A program made the position numbers and the translations under genes. A DNA stretch of 64,000 nucleotides. Source: Thermodesulfobacteriota bacterium. GTDB lineage: Bacteria > Desulfobacterota > WTBG01 > CAIYCZ01 > CAIRTM01. The stretch spans positions 1 to 64,000 of the forward strand of contig JANQFE010000134.1 of assembly GCA_028278025.1 (NCBI GenBank), in the 5' to 3' direction. The notes beneath the pieces were generated by a model, which ran no database searches, was not told the DNA's origin, and was given only the letters and a program-made list of their open reading frames with translations. This document shows positions 51,313 to 60,043 of this stretch, piece after piece; within the stretch, counting starts at the first letter, position 1, and every line of letters begins with the position of its first letter.

Positions 51313-52104
51313 CGCAGGAAATATAGGAAATATAGGGACACTTCCCGCATTAAGTTGCTTGGGCCTTTTTAGGCATTCCTGCTTTGCCGGGTAATAGCCT
51401 CCGTGACAGCCTTCTCTCAAGCTTCTTTATGAAACCTTCACTGCCCAAAGGACGTCCCGTTGAAGTGGCCTGCCTGATTTTCTGCTCCTTTTCAAAATCC
51501 TGCTGCCTTAGAAATTTCCTATACTCCTTTCTTGTTGCTCCGTCAAGCCACTCCTGACCGCGGACCACTGCATCGCCTTTGCCGCTTATGTTGGCCCGGC
51601 AACTTGACCATGCATAGCCTTCCGCCTTTTCTACCAGATATGTCTTTACCGGATTCATTTCTATATAGCGTACAACTGCCCATACATACTCATCAGTATC
51701 CACGATGGTTGAGAAAAACCGGTTCTGCCACAATCGTCCGCTGCGGTTGTACTTTCGGTTGATGTGCTGGGTATACAATAGGTTCGTTCGGCCGATACAC
51801 TGGCTCAGCGATTCTGCTTTGTGCGGCACTGCCAGCAAATGCACATGGTTTGCCATAAGGCAGTACGCCCATATGGAAACGTTATACTTTTTACTATAGC
51901 TTTTCAGAAGAGTTAAATAGACACCCCGATCTTCATCATCAAAGAAGACCTCCGCCTGATTATTGCCCCGCTGGGTAATATGGTGAGGATATTTTGCTGC
52001 TACGACTCGGGCTATTCTCGGCATACCTTATGCTATTACGCTATCCACTGCTGCATGTCAACATTATTATGGGAAGTGTCCCTATATTTCCTATATTTCC
52101 TGCG
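51313..52104. mobile_element. RAYT transposon with 34-bp perfect terminal inverted repeats
   Basis: The 34-bp ends (51313-51346 and 52071-52104, starting CGCAGGAAATATAGG and ending GGGACACTTCCC) are exact reverse complements. They enclose the transposase gene at 51350-52024. An internally deleted relative lies at 59764-60043. Confidence 0.8.
51350..52024 (-). CDS. REP-associated tyrosine transposase (RAYT)
   Basis: 224 residues. Y1-transposase domain with the HUH motif MANHVHLLAVP (about residues 60-70), catalytic region VVRYIEMNPVKT (Tyr near 120), and the opening RIARVVAAKYPHHITQRGN. The family cuts single strands at hairpins and is related to IS200/IS605 TnpA; many RAYTs mobilise REP palindromes. 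It fills almost the whole element between the inverted repeats. Intact by length. Confidence 0.9.
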   Translation of the reverse strand: MPRIARVVAAKYPHHITQRGNNQAEVFFDDEDRGVYLTLLKSYSKKYNVSIWAYCLMANHVHLLAVPHKAESLSQCIGRTNLLYTQHINRKYNRSGRLWQNRFFSTIVDTDEYVWAVVRYIEMNPVKTYLVEKAEGYAWSSCRANISGKGDAVVRGQEWLDGATRKEYRKFLRQQDFEKEQKIRQATSTGRPLGSEGFIKKLERRLSRRLLPGKAGMPKKAQAT

Positions 52105-52136
52105 GCCTTCCAGTATAGGTCAGTATTGAGGGTTCT

Positions 52137-53411
52137 CTAATACGTCTTCTGCAGATTCTGGATGGTAAACAGCTTCCTGTCGACCTTCTTCAGCCCGACA
52201 CCAATCCACTCCTCCCACATAATGCCCGCGTGGTTGCGCTGAAAATCAAGGGTCAAAAGACCCGAAATCATCTTTTTTGTCTCACCCTTCATTGTCTTGA
52301 AATCCGTGTGGGGCAGCAAAAACGTCTTCCAGAACTTGCCAAGGTCATCATACAGGTCAGTCCAGGGGATCATGTAGGTTTCCGGGTCCATGTACCAGAT
52401 TCTCTTGCTGTAGATGTAGTTGGGGTCCTTGCTGTAGACCTCAACTACCAGTGTTTTTAGGCGCTCAAACTGCATGTTACTCGGCAGGGCCTGGCCCGGT
52501 TGCCGGATGTGGCGCTTGAGATCTGCCTGGCGCATGCATAGTAGCTCTTTTGTGCCCACGTACTTATAGGTATTGCGGGTGATATGGCCGTCCCAGCCGT
52601 ACTGGTCATCATAAATCATGTCTGATCCGTCAATCGCGTCGGTTCTCTGACCCACTGCGATGCGCCTGATCCGGCGAAATGGCGCGTAGAACATATACGT
52701 GTCTTCGCTTTTGTCCGGCGAGATATAGGTCAGACTGAAATACCGGGTGTTCATGCTCTCCGAGGGCTCATACATGTGCTGAAACATGCCCCGGTGGATG
52801 CCCTTCTTGTTCTTATCGTACTTGGGCAGCGGCTCAACGTCCACCCGGTGGATCCAGAACAGCTCCCAGCGCTCGGACTTCATGTACCGCTCAATCGAGC
52901 TTGCCGGCGCGATGACCGGACCATAGGCCCAGTAGTGGTTGGCGTCGCCCCTTGTGTTGAAGTCGAAGTTCCAGGCTATCTCCTGGCCCGTCTTGGGAGC
53001 GGGAAAGGGTATGCCGGCTATGTCGGCATAATTCTCGATCCACCCGTCGGCGTTCATCTTGACCTGGGGCGCATACTTCTTGGTAGCTGCTATCATACCC
53101 TTGGTCTCTATAGCCTGCTTGTACGGGATGATCACGAAATACCAATCATCCGGCGGTGCGCCCCACTTGACCGGGTTCTTAAAGGCCCTCACGTAGGATT
53201 CCGGAAAAAACTCGGCTATCTGGTCGATGTTGGTTTTGTCGATCTTTTTGCCAGCCCAGGTCTTTTCCCACTCCCTGACCTCGGCCAGTTCCTCCGCTGT
53301 GTAGGCCGCTACCGGGTACTTTACCTCCCTTGCCTGGACCGCAGCGGGTATCATCAGAGCCGCCATAAGTACCAGGCTCAATATCGAAATCTTCTTGCTT
53401 TGTCTGAACAT
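52137..53411 (-). CDS. DUF1329-family periplasmic protein
   Basis: 424 residues. Signal peptide (about 1-27, AAVQA cut), then the long beta-rich body of DUF1329, a LolA/LppX-like fold; recognisable parts are YFVIIPYKQAIETKG and WNFDFNTRGDANHYW and the C-terminal MYETYMIPWTDLYDD-like region (YMDPETYMIPWTDLYDDLG). It pairs with a DUF1302 protein upstream by 33 bp, as often seen in anaerobes and pseudomonads with hydrophobic-compound transport or metabolism. Carriage of a hydrophobic ligand across the periplasm is inferred. Confidence 0.8.
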   Translation of the reverse strand: MFRQSKKISILSLVLMAALMIPAAVQAREVKYPVAAYTAEELAEVREWEKTWAGKKIDKTNIDQIAEFFPESYVRAFKNPVKWGAPPDDWYFVIIPYKQAIETKGMIAATKKYAPQVKMNADGWIENYADIAGIPFPAPKTGQEIAWNFDFNTRGDANHYWAYGPVIAPASSIERYMKSERWELFWIHRVDVEPLPKYDKNKKGIHRGMFQHMYEPSESMNTRYFSLTYISPDKSEDTYMFYAPFRRIRRIAVGQRTDAIDGSDMIYDDQYGWDGHITRNTYKYVGTKELLCMRQADLKRHIRQPGQALPSNMQFERLKTLVVEVYSKDPNYIYSKRIWYMDPETYMIPWTDLYDDLGKFWKTFLLPHTDFKTMKGETKKMISGLLTLDFQRNHAGIMWEEWIGVGLKKVDRKLFTIQNLQKTY

Positions 53412-53444
53412 GAGTATATCTCCCTCTACACGAGTGTTACGTAA

Positions 53445-55001
53445 TTAGAATTCATAACGGACACGCACCAAGAGTCCATCCTTGTCATGCAGTCCCTTGT
53501 TGCTGGTTGATTTATACCCGTAGAGTGCCAGGGCGGCTTCACAGCGCCAGTGTTTTCCCGGAGCATATGCGATAATGGGTGACATGAAGTATTTGCCATG
53601 GGGCCGCCAGCTGCCCGTGAACATGAACATCACCTTCTGGTGAAAGGCAAACTGCTGGAAGCTCCAGGTAAAGCTCGTCGCGTGGCTATCACCGGTGCGG
53701 TGCCCACGGCCGCTGTCAAGCAACAGGTCTCGGTCGAAGTTCAGCACCTTTTCATAAAAGATGGTAAAGCTGACCGTCAGCTTTTTGTTGTCAAACCAGC
53801 GGCGGGAGAAATAAGGAATCTCGAACCGGTCGGCATAGGTCAAACCGCCGCCGATGATATCCCGCTTGACCTCATCATAAATCGCGTTATCCTCGCCGTT
53901 TTCACCTTTGTTCCAGTGCTGGCCGATCTCGTAGAACCATTCAAGACGCCACTCCGAGCCGTGCAGCCAGTCGATAATAGTCTGGGCCGTGCCGCCGATG
54001 ACCTCGTAACGCTTGTAATTAAATACCCGCTTGCCGAAGGAGTCGGGGTTGGGGTGTGCGTTCTGATCGTAGATAATCGATTCCAGACCGGCCCGCACAT
54101 AGCCCCGCGTGTAGGCGTTGATTCTCCTGGGGTTGGCGGTAAAAGCATCATTGAGGCAATTAAAATAAAAAATAGACCAGTCAATGTCCCAGGTGTAGCC
54201 CCTGACCTTTAACCCAAGCTCCCAGTTGCTGGTATTCCAGCCGGGCTCGTCTTTGCGCGCTTTTTCAAAGAGCCAGTGGGTGATACCGTGGATTTTACCG
54301 GGATTGAACGAAGTCGTTGCTGGGCTGGGTCCCCTGAGAGTACCCTCATAAGGCAGCCGCTGGGCTTCGTAGTCGCCGGGGTTGAAGATGAACTCAAACA
54401 GCAGCTGACCCGGCAGGTTAGACTGGTAAAATCCCCTGATCATGTACAGGCCCAACTTGATGTCCTCCCAGTTCTCGGTGCCGGGGGAACCGTAGCGCAG
54501 GTCAAGGGGGTTGATGACATCTGCGGTGCGCTGCAGATTCGTCTCCCCCCAGACCACGATCTGCTTACCGATCTTGAACTGCCAGGGGCCTTTGATGATG
54601 TCGATATAGGCCTCGGTGATGAAGTCATCTTGGCGCGGCATGCTGTATTCGTGGCGCACTCGGTGGGGAATGCCCCGGCGCACCTCCTCATCAAATCTGG
54701 CGATGGCTTCATAGTACCAGTGCAACCCGGCGAACAGGTTGATGGTAAGATCTTCTTTTTTAATCAATTTGTAAAGACCCTCGACAAACATACTGGTGCG
54801 GGCAAAGTTGAGGCTGCCGGAATGAAAATCCTTCTCTTCACTGGGAATATGGGTCCGCAGATATACCTGCTGCTTGAAGTACCCGTTAACCAGAAACTTG
54901 CCGTCCATGAGAAACACCATGGCCCGGACCGGCTGGGCTGCCGGAAAGACAAATACCCCGCCTGCTACAAGACATACCAGCATAAAAACTTTTTTTTTCA
55001 T
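53445..55001 (-). CDS. DUF1302-family outer-membrane beta-barrel protein
   Basis: 518 residues from the ATG at 55001 (GGAAGGGGG upstream), with a signal peptide (about 1-28) and a body of alternating beta-strand pattern ending in Phe (VRVRYEF), a typical outer-membrane barrel end. Motifs KIGKQIVVWGETNLQRTADV and INPLDLRYG are hallmark DUF1302 stretches. Likely a channel partner of the DUF1329 protein. The longer frame to 55088 lacks a ribosome site. Confidence 0.85.
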   Translation of the reverse strand: MKKKVFMLVCLVAGGVFVFPAAQPVRAMVFLMDGKFLVNGYFKQQVYLRTHIPSEEKDFHSGSLNFARTSMFVEGLYKLIKKEDLTINLFAGLHWYYEAIARFDEEVRRGIPHRVRHEYSMPRQDDFITEAYIDIIKGPWQFKIGKQIVVWGETNLQRTADVINPLDLRYGSPGTENWEDIKLGLYMIRGFYQSNLPGQLLFEFIFNPGDYEAQRLPYEGTLRGPSPATTSFNPGKIHGITHWLFEKARKDEPGWNTSNWELGLKVRGYTWDIDWSIFYFNCLNDAFTANPRRINAYTRGYVRAGLESIIYDQNAHPNPDSFGKRVFNYKRYEVIGGTAQTIIDWLHGSEWRLEWFYEIGQHWNKGENGEDNAIYDEVKRDIIGGGLTYADRFEIPYFSRRWFDNKKLTVSFTIFYEKVLNFDRDLLLDSGRGHRTGDSHATSFTWSFQQFAFHQKVMFMFTGSWRPHGKYFMSPIIAYAPGKHWRCEAALALYGYKSTSNKGLHDKDGLLVRVRYEF

Positions 55002-55232
55002 ACCCCCTTCCTTTCTAAAGACAGCTTGGTTCATCTTTTTAAAGATAAAATTGGGCTTAAGCAGCAAATGCTGCTGTTGCCGTGACATTTCTTTTGCAAC
55101 TGCTTTTTAGATACACGCCCCCCTTTCCCGATTACCCATGCTGTGCACTACAAATTCAGGACTTTTCCGGGTTTTAGGTTTCATTTTTCTCTGCTTTCTC
55201 AGGGGTTATTATAACCTCAAACCGTCTCTCAG

Positions 55233-57194
55233 CTATTCCCTGTATTTGTACACTTTCTTTTGAACAGCTACGTCCTCAAGACCAAGCTTCTGTAATGTGT
55301 CCTCTTGGATATATCCTGTCTTTAAATCCCAGCCTCTTAGCTGATAGTATTCATCTTTCATCTTTTCAAATTTTTCTCTATCGACCACCATGCCCTGCCT
55401 ATAAATAACTTCTCCATTTTTCCCGGGCATTGAACTTTTTGGATCGGACCCTGATGTTTTAGGCAATGGAACGGTGTAGTCAAACTCGGGGAGGACGTCA
55501 TCTTTTCGCCCTTCATGGCCTTCTCTTAAAAGTATGGCCCTCTGGAGATTAAAAATTCTCTCACCTATGCTATCGAGTTCCTGTACCTCCATTTCTCTAC
55601 CAGTGACAGCGGCAAATACTTTACTGGGGAGACTCCGATCACCCACATGGTCTTGAGAATGTTTGACATCCATCATAGGCCAGGCAAAATCACAGAGGTT
55701 GAGACATTCCTTCACATATACACGATCCTGAAGTTGTTTTGCGGCCAACGCTTTACCTTCATAAGTGGAAAAATCCAGAGCATCCTCACTGCCAAAAAAT
55801 TTCTTGGAAAGAGAACGGATAACTTCATCCGAGACATACGCACCCTCTATCTTATTACACCAGTCCCACCACAGATGTATTGGAAAAACAATTTCATGAA
55901 GCTGGGGCATGGGAGCCCGGGGTTCTGTCATGAATGAAAGCCCTGTTATAATAAATTTCCTTGGCTGATAGGGGTAGGGTGTTCCTGTTCGAGGATAAAT
56001 CCAGTTTTCTAACTGTTTTTTCGCCGCTGAACCCAACTTGTCTGCCGCCCTCATAACGCCCAGAGCAAGCACATCTCCAAATCCTTGGCGTAAGGATAGT
56101 TGCTTAACCAGTGTGTCTATAAACTCAAGGCTTCCAATCTTTGATATAGGAATGCCTATTTTTTCGTCTGTCACAATCCCTGCACGATAACACTTGTGCA
56201 ACCACCCGATTATTGTTGCAATTGAAAACACATCAAGACCATATTCATTACACAGTCGGCTCGCATGGAAATGAACGTCGTTCCATGCTCCAATTTGTTT
56301 AGAGGGATCTGCATAAAAAACGGCAGCAACACACAAATATTTGCCTTTCTGCCCATTTTCTGCCTCATAGGTTGCCCTCGTGCAACCACTTCCACAACCA
56401 TAGCAGGTAGATTTTTTTAATTTTGGATTCAATTTCAGATTTTCCGGAACATATGCCGACCACATACGGTGAGGTCCGGCAAAAATAAATCGTGAATCTT
56501 TCTTCAATCTCCGAATATGTCTGATCAACTCTTGGAGTTTTTCCGGGTTTGCTGCGATTACATTTCTCTCACTCGTTCCTACAGCAATAGCTTTTAGTTT
56601 TTTAGAACCCATAACCGCCCCAAAGCCGCATGAGCCTGATGAATCATCTTCGGCAATAATGTTAGCCATCACTGCTTTATTATCCCCGGCAGGGCCTATA
56701 GCTGCAACCCGTATACTCTTTCCATGTATTCCTTTCAACATCTCACGTACCTCAAGGGCTCCTTTGCCCCAGAGAAAGGAGGCCTCTTTTAACTCAGCTT
56801 TGCCATCCTGTATCAGCAGATAAACGGGAGTGTCTGATATGCCTTCTATTATTACTGCATCGTAGCCGGCGAATTTGAGCCAAGCACCCCAGCTTCCTCC
56901 AAAATTAGCGTAGGAAAAAAACTCCGGGATTATACCGGGCGATTTGCCACACACCTGCCACCGGGAACCGGCCAAACCAGGAAACCCAGCCAGCGGACCG
57001 TTAGCAAATATCAATCGGTTTTGTGGATCGTAAGCTTTATGCTCAGGGGCTGAGCTGTCCCAATAGATTTTCGCTGCAAAACCTCGGCCACCAACAAATC
57101 TGTCAGCATACTCTTTCGTTGGCAGGCTCACCAGATCTCCCTGTGACAAATCTACTTGGAGAATACTCCCGGCATAGCCATACGTATTCGACAT
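55233..57194 (-). CDS. Tungsten-containing aldehyde:ferredoxin oxidoreductase
   Basis: 653 residues. AOR N-terminal domain with the tungstopterin-binding FVGGRGFAAKIYWD and GSRWQVCGKSPG, 4Fe-4S ligands in CYGCGSGC (about residue 265) and the distant Cys in ECLNLCDFAWPM (about 500). It oxidises aldehydes to acids with ferredoxin in the cytoplasm. No pterin-synthesis genes are nearby. The ATG at 57194 is preceded by GGAGGTAG. The divergent or upstream PAS-LuxR regulator (57317-58315), same strand, may control it. Confidence 0.9.
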   Translation of the reverse strand: MSNTYGYAGSILQVDLSQGDLVSLPTKEYADRFVGGRGFAAKIYWDSSAPEHKAYDPQNRLIFANGPLAGFPGLAGSRWQVCGKSPGIIPEFFSYANFGGSWGAWLKFAGYDAVIIEGISDTPVYLLIQDGKAELKEASFLWGKGALEVREMLKGIHGKSIRVAAIGPAGDNKAVMANIIAEDDSSGSCGFGAVMGSKKLKAIAVGTSERNVIAANPEKLQELIRHIRRLKKDSRFIFAGPHRMWSAYVPENLKLNPKLKKSTCYGCGSGCTRATYEAENGQKGKYLCVAAVFYADPSKQIGAWNDVHFHASRLCNEYGLDVFSIATIIGWLHKCYRAGIVTDEKIGIPISKIGSLEFIDTLVKQLSLRQGFGDVLALGVMRAADKLGSAAKKQLENWIYPRTGTPYPYQPRKFIITGLSFMTEPRAPMPQLHEIVFPIHLWWDWCNKIEGAYVSDEVIRSLSKKFFGSEDALDFSTYEGKALAAKQLQDRVYVKECLNLCDFAWPMMDVKHSQDHVGDRSLPSKVFAAVTGREMEVQELDSIGERIFNLQRAILLREGHEGRKDDVLPEFDYTVPLPKTSGSDPKSSMPGKNGEVIYRQGMVVDREKFEKMKDEYYQLRGWDLKTGYIQEDTLQKLGLEDVAVQKKVYKYRE

Positions 57195-57316
57195 TTTTTA
57201 CTACCTCCACAATGGAGCGCTGAGCATTTTTTTATAGCTGCTAATTATCTTAAGAGGAATTTTGGGAGGGGTCAATATAGTATTAATATTGTAAAAATGG
57301 GGTACTTTTATAGTTA

Positions 57317-58315
57317 TTATTCGAAGGTCATGAGATGGGTTTTCAGGTTTATTTTCTTGTTTTTTATTCCCAGTTTCCTTCTGATACTGTCCCGGTATGC
57401 ATCGATTGTGTTTTTGGAAAGGTACAGCGTATTGGCTATTTCCTGGGATGATTTGCCGCCCCTGATAAGCGCGGCAATTTTGAGTTCTGTAGAGGTAAGG
57501 TTGAAAAATTTTAAAGAAAGGCTGTGCAGGAAAGGTGAGACAATATCCGTTAAGTTCCTTTCAATAATTTCAAGGAGGGTTTTGCGCTCTGGTGGTGCCG
57601 GATCCTTTTTTAGTTTTTCTATATAAGGCAGAATCAACTCCCGCACGTTCAGCAACACCTTTTCCCCCAGCTCTTTTTTGTCCTCGTCCCTTTTTTCCAG
57701 CAACACGTTTAAAGCAACATTTGTTTCCTCGAGTCTTTTTGTTTTTGCCTCCAATTCAGCCGTACGTTCTTCTACACGCTGTTCCAGTTCTTTGTTTAAG
57801 GCCTTCAGCTTTTTTTCATTAAGCTTGCTCTCTGTTATATCCTGTATTATAGTTGCGGCTGCTACAACTTCGCCCTGTTCGTTGTATATTAAAGCAGGGT
57901 TTTCATAGATTCTAATAACCTTGCCGTCTTTGCGGAAACCAAAACTCTCAAACCGTGGGACTCTTCCATCTTTAAACAATGCCGCAACCATTTCGCGTGT
58001 CTTCTTAAAAAAATCTTCATCTATTTCAATTGTCTCACCGGCAGTTGTCTCATATCGGCCGGGTTCCCAGGGGGCAAACTCTATCATACATCTTCCGGCA
58101 ACTTCCTCACGTGTGCAGCCAAACATTTCTAAAAAGGCATCATTAAACCGTGTAATACAACCGCTGGTGTCGGTAACCACAATGGCGCACAAAGATGTTT
58201 CTATGATGCTGTCTGCCAATGCAGTCTGACCTCTTTCAGCAAGCTGGCTGCTTTTGGAAAGTCCCTGCTGGATGCTGTCGTCAGCCTGTTTTGTTTTATG
58301 ATGTTTGTATCTCAT
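57317..58315 (-). CDS. PAS-domain LuxR-type transcriptional regulator
   Basis: 332 residues. PAS domain (about 35-165: IVVTDTSGCITRFNDAFLEMFGCTREEVAG, with a short PAC end AATIIQDITESKLNEK), coiled coil (about 165-225), and C-terminal LuxR HTH (about 268-320: LTSTELKIAALIRGGKSSQEIANTL, split here, with NTIDAYRDSIRRKLGI). A cytoplasmic sensor that activates or represses transcription; ligand unknown. It lies upstream of the AOR gene in the same direction with a 122-bp gap. Confidence 0.85.
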   Translation of the reverse strand: MRYKHHKTKQADDSIQQGLSKSSQLAERGQTALADSIIETSLCAIVVTDTSGCITRFNDAFLEMFGCTREEVAGRCMIEFAPWEPGRYETTAGETIEIDEDFFKKTREMVAALFKDGRVPRFESFGFRKDGKVIRIYENPALIYNEQGEVVAAATIIQDITESKLNEKKLKALNKELEQRVEERTAELEAKTKRLEETNVALNVLLEKRDEDKKELGEKVLLNVRELILPYIEKLKKDPAPPERKTLLEIIERNLTDIVSPFLHSLSLKFFNLTSTELKIAALIRGGKSSQEIANTLYLSKNTIDAYRDSIRRKLGIKNKKINLKTHLMTFE

Positions 58316-58780
58316 GAAGTTTCAATATCAGCTATAAGAAAATGAAGCCTTGCAACCCCCGAAAATTTCATACATTCAGCAGTAGTATAAAAATTGAGAA
58401 ATATCAAGGCAATCTTGCTCTATACGCAACATATCTATTTTAAGATTTTTTTTTGATACCAATCTCAACCTATACAAATTCAGCATTCACAGTTACATAT
58501 AAATGCACTACAACCATGGAAATACGGGGACACTGAGGCTGTTGAAAAACCCCCATCAGTCCCGCCACGGCGGGATTGCGCTCATCACCTGTTTGAAAGA
58601 CCTATGCCCGTTTTTGTTTTTTGCTTCTTAATGCTTATTTGCTCGTGGTATGCTCCCCCCTTTTTTTCTTAAAAGCCCATTGTGTACCTAAAATTGACCT
58701 TCTAAGACCTAAAAACAAGTCAAATTTTATATTTTGTTTTGCTATTACAGATACTTCCCTAGGACCGATCCCGGCCTGCC
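58316..58780. other. Intergenic region between PAS-LuxR and phosphotransferase genes
   Basis: 465 bp, no gene seen. It has a GAGGCTGTTGAAAAACCCCC motif (58531-58550) also present near 51210, and a short palindrome CCCGCCACGGCGGG near 58561. Confidence 0.45.
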
Positions 58781-59749
58781 TCACGCACCAAACAACCTCT
58801 TCAACTTCACGTCGAATTGGGGCAAGTGCTTCATTGGGTTTAGGTCGAAGTTCACGACGTAGTTGGCGAACATCAATAGGCGAGCGATCACCAGTTGATC
58901 AAGCTGTTGGCCGGACTCAAGCGGCCAGGGCAGAACTTCTTCATATCCTTCCTTGAAGGCGCCAAGCAATTCGGGATAATCATTCCGGAAACGAACATAG
59001 TACATTGCCGTTCCAATGTCCTGCTCTGGGAATCCCCAGGTAATATCTTCGAAATCATACAAGGACAACTTGTCACGATGAACCTTCACATTACAGGGAT
59101 GAAGGTCGTTATGGATGACGATCGGCTTTGTCGACGACCAAAGTGACTCTATGGCTTGCTGTGCACATTGTGCGCCCTTCTTGTAGAGATTCTGGCGCCT
59201 CTTCGGGAGGAGTCTTGAAGCTCGCTGCGAGAGAATAGTCTCTTTGTCCCAGTAGAAAACTCGATCATTGGTCAGGATCCTAAACCCTGACGGAGGTCTA
59301 AACGACCGTGAAACTTGATGGAGCAGCGCTGAGCACTTACCGAGATAACGATACGAGCGTGCTGAGATGGAATGTTCCAACTGATTACCGGGGACCCAGC
59401 TACAAAGGGCCAGGTGTGCTGGTCCAGGCATCCAATTCGTTGCGATCTCAGTGACGAACTCACCATCACTGTTTGCCAGTGGGGTTTCGATACACAGTTC
59501 GGAACGTCTCGAAACGTGATCGAGAAACTGCATCTGTCCAACCATCTGAGAAAGCACATGCTCTTTAGGATCATGAAACTTGGCGGCAAAACAGCCGAGA
59601 TCAGCATCAACACGATAGACCGGCTTTGATTCGAATGACACGAATCGCAGTGAGTTCACCTTGAGGGGATACCGCTCAAGCGCTTGGGCAAGAGTCCTTC
59701 GATATCTCAGCAACTTGCCCCGTCTGGTGAGTGATTCGAAATTCTTCAT
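58781..59749 (-). CDS. Aminoglycoside-phosphotransferase-family kinase
   Basis: 322 residues from the ATG at 59749. Protein-kinase-like APH fold with catalytic loop HNDLHPCNVKV (about residue 190, Asp and Asn) and the metal Asp in LYDFEDITWG (about 208). Substrates of this group range from aminoglycosides to homoserine, choline and CotH/Stk-like targets; it is not typical of resistance enzymes. The 5' side borders the deleted RAYT copy; the frame runs into it, but the true start is before it. Confidence 0.75.
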   Translation of the reverse strand: MKNFESLTRRGKLLRYRRTLAQALERYPLKVNSLRFVSFESKPVYRVDADLGCFAAKFHDPKEHVLSQMVGQMQFLDHVSRRSELCIETPLANSDGEFVTEIATNWMPGPAHLALCSWVPGNQLEHSISARSYRYLGKCSALLHQVSRSFRPPSGFRILTNDRVFYWDKETILSQRASRLLPKRRQNLYKKGAQCAQQAIESLWSSTKPIVIHNDLHPCNVKVHRDKLSLYDFEDITWGFPEQDIGTAMYYVRFRNDYPELLGAFKEGYEEVLPWPLESGQQLDQLVIARLLMFANYVVNFDLNPMKHLPQFDVKLKRLFGA

Positions 59750-59763
59750 CTTCTTTCTGCCGG

Positions 59764-60043
59764 TAAATATAGGGACACTTCCCCTATTAAGTTGCTTGGG
59801 CCTTTTTGGGTCTTCCTGCTTTGCCGGGCAATAGCCTCCGGGACAGCCTTCTCTCAAGCTTCTTTATGAAACCCTCACTGCCCAAGGGGCGTCCCGTTGA
59901 CGTGGCCTGTCTGATTATTACCCCGCTGGGTAATATGGTGAGGATATTTTGCTGCTACGACTCGGGCTATTCTCGGCATACCCTATGTTATTACGCTGTC
60001 CACTGCTGCATGTCAACATTAATAAGGTAAGTCCCTGGTTTTT
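59764..60043. mobile_element. Internally deleted RAYT element copy
   Basis: 59764-59910 matches 51330-51478 and 59911-60025 matches 51955-52070; the middle of the gene is missing. The joint is at CCTGATT, which occurs at both deletion edges in the complete copy (51474 and 51958), so a 479-bp deletion at a short direct repeat is likely. The left end keeps AAATATAGGGACACTTCCC; the right end is degenerate and abuts the CRISPR array. Confidence 0.75.
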
